From contig DAOWNK010000006.1 of the NCBI GenBank assembly GCA_030642635.1, positions 1-28,498 on the forward strand: a stretch of DNA of 28,498 nucleotides. Reading direction: 5' to 3'. Every line of letters begins with the position of its first letter. Within the stretch, counting starts at the first letter, position 1. Shown here in pieces: positions 15,940 through 22,941 of the stretch. This DNA comes from Pirellulales bacterium (GTDB lineage Bacteria > Planctomycetota > Planctomycetia > Pirellulales > Thermoguttaceae). Made by a program: the position numbers and the translations under genes. Below the pieces are notes generated by a model. The model did no database searches, was not told the DNA's origin, and was given only the letters and a program-made list of their open reading frames with translations.

Positions 15940-17259
15940 ATGGCAAAGACATACGCTCCTTTCCGCAAGACCGACTCGAAGGATAACGACTTCGAGAAAC
16001 TCAAGCAGCGCATCCACGGCAAGCTCGTCGACAAGCTTGATTTGACGCGGGTGGGCGAGTTGGAAGGCGACACGCTGCGCCGCGAGATTCGCCTGGTCGT
16101 CGAGCACCTCTGCGACAGCGAAGACACGCTGCTTAACCGAAGCGAGCGCGAGCGGCTCGTCAACGAGGTACTCGACGAGACCTTTGGCCTGGGGCCGCTG
16201 GAGATACTGCTTAAGGACCCTACGATCAGCGATATTCTGATCAACGGGCCGAAGCACATCTACGTCGAGCGACGCGGGAAGGTCGAGAAGACCAGCGTGG
16301 TGTTCCGCGACAACGACCACCTGCTGCAGATTATCGACCGGATCATTTCGAAGGTCGGTCGGCGCGTGGACGAGACCTGCCCGATGGTCGATGCGCGGAT
16401 GTCGGACGGTTCGCGTTTTAACGCCATCATACCGCCGCTGGCGTTGGACGGTGCGTGTGTTTCCATCCGGCGTTTCGGCACCAATCCGCTTAAGCTGGAA
16501 GACCTGTTGAACTTCAAGGCGTTTACACCCGAGATGGTCATGCTGCTGGAGGGTGCGATCAAGGCCCGGCTGAACATCGTTATCTCCGGCGGCACCGGTT
16601 CCGGTAAGACGACGTTGCTGAACACGCTGTCGAGCTTTATTCCGAACACCGACCGGATCGTAACGATCGAGGACGCCGCCGAATTGCAGCTTCAGCAGGA
16701 CCACGTGGTCCGGCTGGAGACCCGGCCGGCGAATATCGAGGGCAAGGGAGCAATCACCGCTACGGACCTGGTCCGAAACGCTTTGCGCATGCGGCCGGAT
16801 CGGATACTGATCGGCGAGTGCCGCGGACCGGAAACACTCGACATGCTCCAGGCGATGAACACCGGCCATGAAGGTTCGCTTACGACCATCCACGCCAACG
16901 CACCGCGCGACGCGCTGGCCCGTATGGAGACGATGATTATGATGGCCGGGTTCGAGCTGCCGCTTAAGGCTATGCGCACCCAGGTCGCCAGCGCAATAGA
17001 CATGGTCGTACAAACAAGCCGGTTGCAGGGCGGGCCGCGAAAAATTACGTACATCACCGAAATCGTCGGCATGGAGCAGGACACCGTTGTTATGCAAGAT
17101 ATCTACAGGTACGAGAAAGAAGGCATCGACGAGAACGGTCGGGCGTACGGCAAGTTCCTATCTACCGGCATCCGGCCGGTGTTCATGAGCCGCCTTGAGT
17201 CTGCGGGCATACGATTGCCTTCAAGTGCGTTCCGCGAGCGGGTTATGTTGGAGGATTGA
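15940..17259 (+). CDS. cpaF: Tad/Flp system motor ATPase CpaF (TadA)
   Basis: 439 residues. An N-terminal helical domain (about 15-100, FGLGPLEILLKDPTISDILING at the end) leads into the secretion-ATPase core. Walker A is GGTGSGKTT (217-225), the Asp box is TIEDAAEL (242-249), Walker B lies in RILIGECRGPE and the His box is TTIHANAPRDA. It has no C-terminal zinc motif, which separates CpaF/TadA from GspE/PilB. The ATPase powers assembly of Flp pili or Tad secretion at the inner membrane. The frame extends back to 15670, but family members begin near this ATG, which has GGAG about 12 nt upstream. It is followed by tadB and tadC with three-base spacing and a one-base overlap, so they form an operon. 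CpaB, RcpA and TadZ genes, normally upstream, are missing. Confidence 0.93.
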   Translation: MAKTYAPFRKTDSKDNDFEKLKQRIHGKLVDKLDLTRVGELEGDTLRREIRLVVEHLCDSEDTLLNRSERERLVNEVLDETFGLGPLEILLKDPTISDILINGPKHIYVERRGKVEKTSVVFRDNDHLLQIIDRIISKVGRRVDETCPMVDARMSDGSRFNAIIPPLALDGACVSIRRFGTNPLKLEDLLNFKAFTPEMVMLLEGAIKARLNIVISGGTGSGKTTLLNTLSSFIPNTDRIVTIEDAAELQLQQDHVVRLETRPANIEGKGAITATDLVRNALRMRPDRILIGECRGPETLDMLQAMNTGHEGSLTTIHANAPRDALARMETMIMMAGFELPLKAMRTQVASAIDMVVQTSRLQGGPRKITYITEIVGMEQDTVVMQDIYRYEKEGIDENGRAYGKFLSTGIRPVFMSRLESAGIRLPSSAFRERVMLED

Positions 17260-17262
17260 GCC

Positions 17263-18246
17263 GTGGACATGGGTATGAGCATCCTGGTTATTTCGATCGC
17301 CGCGTTTGTCGGGGTCGCCGCGTTGGTCGGCGGGCTGGCGATGGTCGCTCGAGAAAAGCCGTCCGATAAGATCGAAGAAAGGCTCGACCTGATCACCGGA
17401 GCCAACACGCCCAAAGCCGCCAAGGAAGGACTGGCGGACGGCGCCGGTGTGTTGGCACAACCGCTCGACAAGATGCCGGGTTTTTTCGAGACGTTCTTCG
17501 AACGATTCGGGAACATCAACCTGTTGTTCGAGCAGGCCGATACCTCCTTGACGATCACCAAGTTGGTGTTAATCTCGGTCGTCCTGGCGATCGTCGGTGT
17601 CGGCATGGGAGCGGCGCTGGGGCTTCACCCGGCACTTATGCCTGTGGTCGGTTTATTCCTCGGCGCCGTACCGCTGATGTGGTTGTTGTTCCGTCGGAAG
17701 CGACGGCTAAAGCACTTTGCCGAGCAACTGCCCGACGCGCTGGAGATGATGTCCCGATCGCTCAGAGCCGGCCAAAGTCTCAATTTCGGGTTCAGCATGG
17801 TCTCATCCGAGATGAGCGCTCCGATCGGCAAAGAGTTCGGCCGTGTGTTCGAGGAACAGAACCTCGGAATCCCGATGGAGGAAACTCTTGATGCAATGAC
17901 CGAGCGGATTCCCAACCTCGACCTGAAGTTTTTTGTTACCGCACTTATCCTTCAACGCCAGACCGGCGGCGACCTGGCGGAAATCCTCGATAAAATCGGC
18001 AGCCTGATCCGCGACCGGTTCCGAATATGGGGTCAGGTCCAAGCATTGACCGGCGAAGGACGACTGTCGGGAATCGTGCTGTTGGCGCTGCCGTTTGTGC
18101 TGTTCCTGGCCGTCTACCAGCTCAACCCGGATTACATCATGGTGTTGTTTACCGACCCGATGGGCACCAAGATGCTCGCCGTAGCGGTGGTCATGCAGAT
18201 ACTCGGTGCATTGGTGATACGACAAATTGTGAATATTAAAGTGTAA
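17263..18246 (+). CDS. tadB: Tad system inner-membrane platform protein TadB (T2SSF family)
   Basis: 327 residues. Hydrophobic segments at about 5-27, 100-120, 123-143, 268-287 and 303-321 bracket one cytoplasmic T2SSF domain (about 145-265) with LPDALEMMSRSLRAGQSL (156-173) and FVTALILQRQTGGDLAEILD (224-243), both diagnostic. TadB and TadC form the platform that couples the CpaF motor to pilin assembly. The start is GTG: GGAGG at 17250-17254 stands eight bases before it, while the ATGs at 17269 and 17275 are too far. The cpaF stop lies between that site and the GTG, so translation is coupled. Confidence 0.92.
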   Translation: MDMGMSILVISIAAFVGVAALVGGLAMVAREKPSDKIEERLDLITGANTPKAAKEGLADGAGVLAQPLDKMPGFFETFFERFGNINLLFEQADTSLTITKLVLISVVLAIVGVGMGAALGLHPALMPVVGLFLGAVPLMWLLFRRKRRLKHFAEQLPDALEMMSRSLRAGQSLNFGFSMVSSEMSAPIGKEFGRVFEEQNLGIPMEETLDAMTERIPNLDLKFFVTALILQRQTGGDLAEILDKIGSLIRDRFRIWGQVQALTGEGRLSGIVLLALPFVLFLAVYQLNPDYIMVLFTDPMGTKMLAVAVVMQILGALVIRQIVNIKV

Positions 18247-19214
18247 TGAACTCCTTAATCAATTTCGAGACGCTTGTGCCGCTGGCCGTATTCGGCGCCT
18301 TTGCCGCATTGGCATGGTGGGCGTTGGATCGGGTGGCCGCCGGCAAGCCTCGCGCGGTGGAACGGCTCGACGAGTTGAAAAACCCGGCCGCTAGGCAGGC
18401 CAGGATAGAAGAGTCGGCACTGAAAAAGTCCGACACGATGACCAAGATGCTCGAAAAGGCCACGCCAACCTTGGCCAGGCCGCTGCAACCAAAAAGCGAT
18501 CTGGAACTGAGCAAGCTGAAGCTGAAGTTGGCCGTGGCCGGGTTCCGCGGCGAGATGGCCGGGAGCATATTCCTCGGGCTGAAATTCGCCGGATTGGTTG
18601 CCGGATTGTTCCTCGGCGGTGGGATTATCCTCTCGATTGAAGGTGTCAACCAAAAATCGCTCGTGTATTCCATCGGTCTGGCCGGATTGTTATTTTACAT
18701 GCCCGATATCGTCGTCTGGCTGATCGGAAGAAGCCGCAAACAGGCCATATTTCTGGCGCTGCCCGACGCACTGGACCTGATGGTCGTTTGTGTGGAGGCC
18801 GGATTGGGACTCGACCAGGCCATGCGCAAGGTCGCCGACGAGATGAAGAAGACATACCGCATCCTGGCCGAGGAGTTCGCGTTGGCGAACTTCCAACTAC
18901 AGATGGGGCGCACCAGGGCTGAAGCACTGCACGAGTTGGGCATGAGAACCGGTGTGTCCGATCTGAGAAGCCTTGCCGGAGTGCTCATCCAGGCCGATAA
19001 GTTCGGGTCCAGCATTGCCCAGGCGCTGCGTGTACAGAGCGACTCGATGCGTACCCGACGTAGTCAACTGGCCGAGGAAAGGGCCGCCAAAACCGCCGTA
19101 AAACTCATCTTCCCGCTAGTCCTGTTCATCTTCCCTGGAATCTTCGTCGTGTTGGTCGGACCGGCCGCCATCACGATGATTCGAGAATTGTTCCCCAAGA
19201 TGGGTGGTGGGTGA
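18246..19214 (+). CDS. tadC: Tad system inner-membrane platform protein TadC (T2SSF family)
   Basis: 322 residues with membrane segments at about 10-30, 105-130, 138-160 and 287-310, and a T2SSF domain (about 170-285) containing LPDALDLMVVCVEAGLGLDQ (172-191) and a second helix pair DLRSLAGVLIQADKFGSSIA (239-258). The PGIFVVLVGPAAI end is typical of TadC. Its ATG overlaps the tadB stop as TAATG, indicating translational coupling. Partner of TadB in the platform. A short family C-like hairpin fragment (19221-19239) follows the stop. Confidence 0.92.
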   Translation: MNSLINFETLVPLAVFGAFAALAWWALDRVAAGKPRAVERLDELKNPAARQARIEESALKKSDTMTKMLEKATPTLARPLQPKSDLELSKLKLKLAVAGFRGEMAGSIFLGLKFAGLVAGLFLGGGIILSIEGVNQKSLVYSIGLAGLLFYMPDIVVWLIGRSRKQAIFLALPDALDLMVVCVEAGLGLDQAMRKVADEMKKTYRILAEEFALANFQLQMGRTRAEALHELGMRTGVSDLRSLAGVLIQADKFGSSIAQALRVQSDSMRTRRSQLAEERAAKTAVKLIFPLVLFIFPGIFVVLVGPAAITMIRELFPKMGGG

Positions 19215-19319
19215 GGGAAAGTCGCTTGCGGCTTCGCAGTCACCGCACGAATTCTCCCGAACTTTCCATATAACCGTCGCCATCAGTGCCGATAAAGACT
19301 CAGGGTTATTGCTGTGTCA

Positions 19320-19374
19320 ACAGCGAGCCGCCGGGTTTATCCCGGCGTGTGGGCTTGTTCCCGCAGCTCGCCGT
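19320..19374. repeat. Partial family B hairpin repeat
   Basis: agcgagccgccgggtttatc and the cggcgtgtgggcttgttccc stretch share the gccgggwtwaacccggc core of family B in the opposite orientation. The terminal ttagccgcc / ggcggctaa arms are missing. It lies 35 nt before the next gene's ATG. Confidence 0.6.
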
Positions 19375-19408
19375 ACAATCGCACCTATTCGTTAAGAGAA
19401 CTTCAAAT

Positions 19409-19960
19409 ATGACAGCCCGGTTTGTTAAAATCACCGTTTTGACCCTTGTTTGTTTTGCATTCGTCGTACCGGCGAAAGCAAATTGGCTTGGTGACGTTTG
19501 GCGCTCGATAGTCCGAGACACCAAACGCCGCCATTGCTGGCCGGAACCGTTCGTCTGTCCCGACCGCCACGACGTCCGCGCACCGCTGGCCTTGATGGTC
19601 AACAACGGATGGCGTATCCAGAACATGCTGGCAGACCACCATTTCGTTGAGGGCACCGGTGAATTGACCGAGGCCGGAAGGCGTAAGGTTCGGTGGGTTC
19701 TGACTGAAGCGCCCGCCGAACGACGTATCATCTACGTTCACAAAGCCGAGGAAGCCAAGTTGACCGCCGAGAGGGTCGATAACACCCAGAAGCTTGCCGC
19801 CAAGCTCAGCAACGGAGAAGACCGACCGCCGCTGGTGTTGGAGACCGGCGTTCCGGCTCGAGGCTGGCCGGCTGCGGAGGTGGACCTGATCAATCGCAAG
19901 TTCGAGGCCACAACGCCCGATCCACGACTACCGAAGCCACAGAACGATACAGGTGAGTGA
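19409..19960 (+). CDS. Small secreted protein following tadC
   Basis: 183 residues. A signal peptide (1-24, ending PAKA before NWLGDVW) is followed by RDTKRRHCWPEPFVCPDRHDV and MVNNGWRIQNMLADHHF, then LTEAGRRKVRWVLTEAPAERRIIYVHKAEEAKLTAERV, which has the look of an OmpA-like or peptidoglycan-facing alpha/beta segment. I recall similar proteins after tad genes in planctomycetes, but know no assigned function. The two cysteines in CWPEPFVC are eight residues apart and could form a disulfide. The ATG 19409 is chosen because it starts the signal peptide; an AAGAGA site precedes it. A repeat separates it from tadC, so it may have its own promoter. Confidence 0.7.
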   Translation: MTARFVKITVLTLVCFAFVVPAKANWLGDVWRSIVRDTKRRHCWPEPFVCPDRHDVRAPLALMVNNGWRIQNMLADHHFVEGTGELTEAGRRKVRWVLTEAPAERRIIYVHKAEEAKLTAERVDNTQKLAAKLSNGEDRPPLVLETGVPARGWPAAEVDLINRKFEATTPDPRLPKPQNDTGE

Positions 19961-19970
19961 TTTTGGTTAC

Positions 19971-20045
19971 AAAGCCGCGACCGGTGGTCGCGCCAATGCC
20001 GCTTGCGGCTTAGCAATGTAATGCGCGACCACCGGTCGCAGCTTT
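19971..20045. repeat. Family C hairpin repeat, copy 1
   Basis: Arms 19971-19992 (aaagccgcgaccggtggtcg then cg) and 20024-20045 pair over 22 bp with one mismatch. The loop ccaatgccgcttgcggctta is shared exactly with copy 2 at 21425-21505. It follows the stop of the secreted-protein gene and may terminate it. Confidence 0.8.
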
Positions 20046-20204
20046 ATAAAACCAACAATTCCCCAGTTGCTCCAAGTTCCCTGCGATACACTTCTGGCAA
20101 CCCCCGCAATTGCCAGAATCATTAAATCTTGCCTGATCGTTAAGTTCGTGTGTAGGGCCGACCTGTCCAGCGTCGATCACTAGATTGAGCATGGAGGCGT
20201 GTTT

Positions 20205-21419
20205 GTGGTAAAGATGTTGCTGAAGCCGTGGTTATTTGTGCTGATCGGGTGGATCGGCGTGTGCGCAGTTGTTACACGGCCGTCTGCTGCACAGTCGTAT
20301 CCGTCGGCAGCCGTGCCCCATCGAATGATCTCCGGCAGCGGCAAGGCATCGATCTTCGAGAAGTTCAGCTCTTCGGTCAAGGAAGGCATGGGCAAGTTCA
20401 CCCAGATGGTGACCCCGAAGGTTCCGACCAAGCCGGCCGACGACCCGATTGGCTTGTCGTCCGAAGGGAAGCCGTCTGCCGAGCTTTACACGGCAGTGGC
20501 GCACATGTACGAGCAGGCCGGCAGACATTCCGAGGCGGCCGAACAATACCAAAAGGCCCTGCGGATCACGCCCGAGCACCTTGGTGCACTGCTTGGGTAT
20601 GCACGGCTTAACGATCAACTCGGTCTGACGGCCGAGGCGGAAAAACTATACCGCCGGGCGATCGAGTTGCACCCGGACGAGACATCGGTATACAACAATT
20701 TAGCGTTGTTCCATGCCCGGCACGGACGACTGGGCGAGTCGGTCGTCGTTCTAGGTCGGGCAATCCGGCTGGAACCGAAGAACCCCAAGTATCGAAACAA
20801 CATCGCCACCGTGCTGGTCGAAATGGGACGCAATAAGGAAGCATTCGATCACCTGCGTACCGTACACGACGCGGCGGTCGCCTATTACAACCTCGGGTAT
20901 TTGCTGGAAAAGAAGGGCCAGGTGCAGGCGGCCGAGCAACACTTTGCCCTGGCAAGACGATTGGACCCGTCGCTGGCCCATGCAAAACGTGAGCTAACGC
21001 AGATTAAGCAGCCGACGAACAAAGCAGTTCGTTCTGTTCCAAACCATGTCGCTCGGCGCCCGGAACCGGACGTTCGTCAATCTTCAACACCGCCTCCAAC
21101 GCAGCACAATCGAACCGCAACTGGCAGCAAGCGGAGCATAACGAAGTTCAGGTTGCCACCAATGCCGCCGGAGTTGCCGACACTAAAGCGTCCAAAAGCC
21201 GCCGCCAAGGCGTCCCATGGATTTGGCGTGCAAAACACCGAGGGAATTCGTGCCGATGCACTAAAACGGTTGCCGACGCTTACCGGCGGGGGTTCGTTCA
21301 GTCCGGCCATGGCGCCGATGCCACCGGTCGTTCAGCATTGGAATCCGACCACGTCTGCACCGGTATCGTCCCGACTACCGCAGAGCCAGGCGATTCAGCC
21401 GCTGCCGCTGCTGCATTAG
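20205..21419 (+). CDS. Exported TPR protein (TadD-like position)
   Basis: 404 residues. A hydrophobic leader (about 4-29, ending SAAQ) indicates export. About five tetratricopeptide repeats follow at 91-124, 125-158, 159-192, 193-220 and 224-257, with typical cores such as AAEQYQKALRITPEH and AEKLYRRAIELHPDE. The remaining C-terminal part is Pro/Arg-rich and low in predicted structure. TPR proteins of Tad loci (TadD) help pilus assembly, and this position two genes after tadC suggests the same role (inference). Start: GTG 20205 is preferred because GGAGG (20193-20197) is seven bases upstream; GTG 20199 is too close to it and ATG 20214 too far. The gene is bracketed by two family C repeats. 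Confidence 0.82.
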   Translation: MVKMLLKPWLFVLIGWIGVCAVVTRPSAAQSYPSAAVPHRMISGSGKASIFEKFSSSVKEGMGKFTQMVTPKVPTKPADDPIGLSSEGKPSAELYTAVAHMYEQAGRHSEAAEQYQKALRITPEHLGALLGYARLNDQLGLTAEAEKLYRRAIELHPDETSVYNNLALFHARHGRLGESVVVLGRAIRLEPKNPKYRNNIATVLVEMGRNKEAFDHLRTVHDAAVAYYNLGYLLEKKGQVQAAEQHFALARRLDPSLAHAKRELTQIKQPTNKAVRSVPNHVARRPEPDVRQSSTPPPTQHNRTATGSKRSITKFRLPPMPPELPTLKRPKAAAKASHGFGVQNTEGIRADALKRLPTLTGGGSFSPAMAPMPPVVQHWNPTTSAPVSSRLPQSQAIQPLPLLH

Positions 21420-21424
21420 AACAC

Positions 21425-21505
21425 ATAAAGCCGCTTTGCGGTGGTCGCGCCAATGCCGCTTGCGGCTTAGCAGTATTGTGGCGAGACCACCGGTCGCGGC
21501 TTTAT
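21425..21505. repeat. Family C hairpin repeat, copy 2, overlapping a stop codon
   Basis: Outer arms ataaagccgc (21425-21434) and gcggctttat (21496-21505) are perfect, and the inner arms are partly mismatched. The interior ggtggtcgcgccaatgccgc and the following ttgcggcttagca are identical to copy 1. The right end supplies the TAA stop (21502-21504) of the minus-strand gene. It sits between convergent genes and can act as a shared terminator. Confidence 0.8.
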
Positions 21506-22002
21506 GGCTGGTGACATAGCATCTCCAACTTCGTGTCGAACCGGACCATAATTGCCCGCCATGTGTCGTCTTTGGCCGTCGCCGTGGCCGTCGTTGTTGC
21601 CGACGTAGGCGTCCGATAGAAGGCGAAGCACCACGCGACCGGAAAATTCTCGCACTTATACAGATATTTCAGCAGCACCAGGTCGTTGCCGATTCGTTTT
21701 GCGGCGATCTGCTCGAACTCTCGGTATCGGCCGTAGTGTTTTTCCAACCGGTTGGTCTTCTCGACGAGCTTTTTTATGGAGTCGGTTTGCTTCAGCAGTT
21801 GGCTGCCGGCGAGTAGTTCCTGGTAGGCCGACTTGACCTGCCCCAGCGAGACGCCCTCCAGGAACTGGCTTACCCGAGCGTCCAATGTCACAAGTACCGG
21901 ATCGGGCGCGGCAGACGCCTCCTGACCCGGCGAAACATCAACGACGGCAATCAGCGGTAAAGACATTATTAAAACGATCATAAACACACGTTTGCACAGC
22001 AT
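21502..22002 (-). CDS. Small secreted protein of unknown function
   Basis: 166 residues. A signal peptide (about 1-27, MLCKRVFMIVLIMSLPLIAV) precedes a mostly helical region (LDARVSQFLEGVSLGQVKSA, LLAGSQLLKQTDSIKKLVEK) and a C-terminal part with WCFAFYRTP and WRAIMVRFDTKLEML that may form beta strands, as in small NTF2- or DUF3887-like secreted proteins. I do not recognise a named family with confidence. A threonine/alanine run (TSATTTATATAKDD) separates the last two strands. GGGAGA lies eight bases before the ATG. It ends inside repeat family C and converges on the TPR gene. Confidence 0.7.
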   Translation of the reverse strand: MLCKRVFMIVLIMSLPLIAVVDVSPGQEASAAPDPVLVTLDARVSQFLEGVSLGQVKSAYQELLAGSQLLKQTDSIKKLVEKTNRLEKHYGRYREFEQIAAKRIGNDLVLLKYLYKCENFPVAWCFAFYRTPTSATTTATATAKDDTWRAIMVRFDTKLEMLCHQP

Positions 22003-22037
22003 GTGAAGGTCTCCCGAAAAGTAAGTGACGTTTTATT

Positions 22038-22193
22038 GTAACCGTTCACGGGATGTGGGGATTGTAGGCTGGGTCGAGCGTAGCGAGGCCCACCTTCTAC
22101 ATGGTCAACAGCAAAATCCACAAAAAGGTGGGCCTCGCTACGCTCGACCCAGCCTACAACTGATAATGAAGAACATACCCCGTGAACGGTTAC
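22038..22193. mobile_element. 156-bp MITE with IS66-like ends and 8-bp target duplication, containing a family A palindrome
   Basis: Terminal inverted repeats gtaaccgttcacggg (22038-22052) and its exact complement (22179-22193) are flanked on both sides by the perfect direct repeat gttttatt (22030-22037 and 22194-22201). IS66-family elements are known for GTAA termini and 8-bp duplications. Inside, a perfect 33-bp inverted repeat (22064-22096 / 22125-22157) with a 28-nt spacer is the family A palindrome also seen at 2531-2622. There is no transposase, so mobilisation would need one in trans. Confidence 0.82.
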
Positions 22194-22221
22194 GTTTTAT
22201 TAAACAACCTTCTAGCCCCTA

Positions 22222-22351
22222 GTGCTTTGTCAAACCTAAAATTACGGGTTGGGTGCCATGTCCACGCTTGCGTGGACATGCCTAAAACCTCGATCAACAT
22301 GCCCACGCTTGCGTGGGCATGGCACCCGAATTTTTAATCATGACATAGCAC
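22222..22351. mobile_element. 130-bp MITE-like element flanked by TA
   Basis: Terminal repeats gtgctttgtca (22222-22232) and, inverted, gtgctatgtca (22341-22351) match at 10 of 11 positions and are flanked by TA on both sides (22220-22221, 22352-22353), as in IS630/Tc1-type insertions. The interior holds two similar hairpins, gtccacgcttgcgtggac and gcccacgcttgcgtgggc, inside a wider gggtgccatg / catggcaccc pair. It adjoins the IS66-like MITE with only 20 bp between their flanking duplications. Confidence 0.65.
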
Positions 22352-22503
22352 TAGTCCCCAGTCCCCTTCTTCCACCCCCATTGCACTATCACTTTTCGAT
22401 GGTAGACTACCCGCATTCTTTCCCGCCGTGGAAAGGCAGCCACGACCGGCTGCTTCATACCCCCTCACCAAGTTTACCACCTGTTTGAACAAGGAGATTC
22501 CCT

Positions 22504-22929
22504 ATGACAGCCCTGACGCTCGCCGCCGTTTTACATGTATCGCTTGCAGCCGCCGGTACAGAGAGTGGCGCAGAGAGTTACGCCGATGCACATCGTGCGA
22601 CCGTCGAGACCGGACGACCGATGGTCGTAATGATCGGCGCCGACTGGTGCGGTCCGTGCCGGACCATGAAGAAACAAACCATACCGCAGGTTCGCAAGAA
22701 CGGCCTGCTTAAGAAGGTGGCGTTCGCCGTGGTAAACGCAGACCACGAATCGAAGCTGGCCCGGAAACTCACCGGCGGCGGGCCTATCCCTCAATTGGTC
22801 ATGTTTCGCAAGACCCGCAGCGGTTGGAAGCGTTGGAAGCTGGTAGGCGGCCAGAGCGTCGATTCAGTCGAGAAGTTCATCAGCGTCGGGCTGACTATGG
22901 ACGAGGCGGAGAAGGCCGAAAGACTTTGA
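22504..22929 (+). CDS. Exported thioredoxin-fold protein
   Basis: 141 residues. A short hydrophobic N-terminus (1-18, ALTLAAVLHVSLAAAG) suggests export. The thioredoxin fold follows with WCGPC at 48-52 in GADWCGPCRTMKK and the cis-proline at P96 in GGPIPQLVMF. The active-site dipeptide GP is that of thioredoxin, favouring reduction, though in the periplasm it depends on an electron donor not seen here. The C-terminal helix VDSVEKFISVGL completes the fold. AAGGAGA lies seven bases before the ATG. The gene ends 12 bases from the convergent sigma54 regulator. Specific substrate unknown. Confidence 0.88.
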   Translation: MTALTLAAVLHVSLAAAGTESGAESYADAHRATVETGRPMVVMIGADWCGPCRTMKKQTIPQVRKNGLLKKVAFAVVNADHESKLARKLTGGGPIPQLVMFRKTRSGWKRWKLVGGQSVDSVEKFISVGLTMDEAEKAERL

Positions 22930-22941
22930 TAACCGACCACT

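Noticed and set aside
15484..17097. A 537-codon frame antisense to cpaF
   Set aside because: It overlaps a certain gene and DUF2283 and its translation matches no family; such shadows are common in GC-rich genes.
19971..21505. CRISPR-like array
   Set aside because: Only two copies, over 1.3 kb apart, with a gene between and hairpin structure; no regular spacers.
22025..22222. A 65-codon plus-strand frame
   Set aside because: It lies entirely over the MITE and its palindrome; the peptide is a by-product of the repeat, with no start signal.
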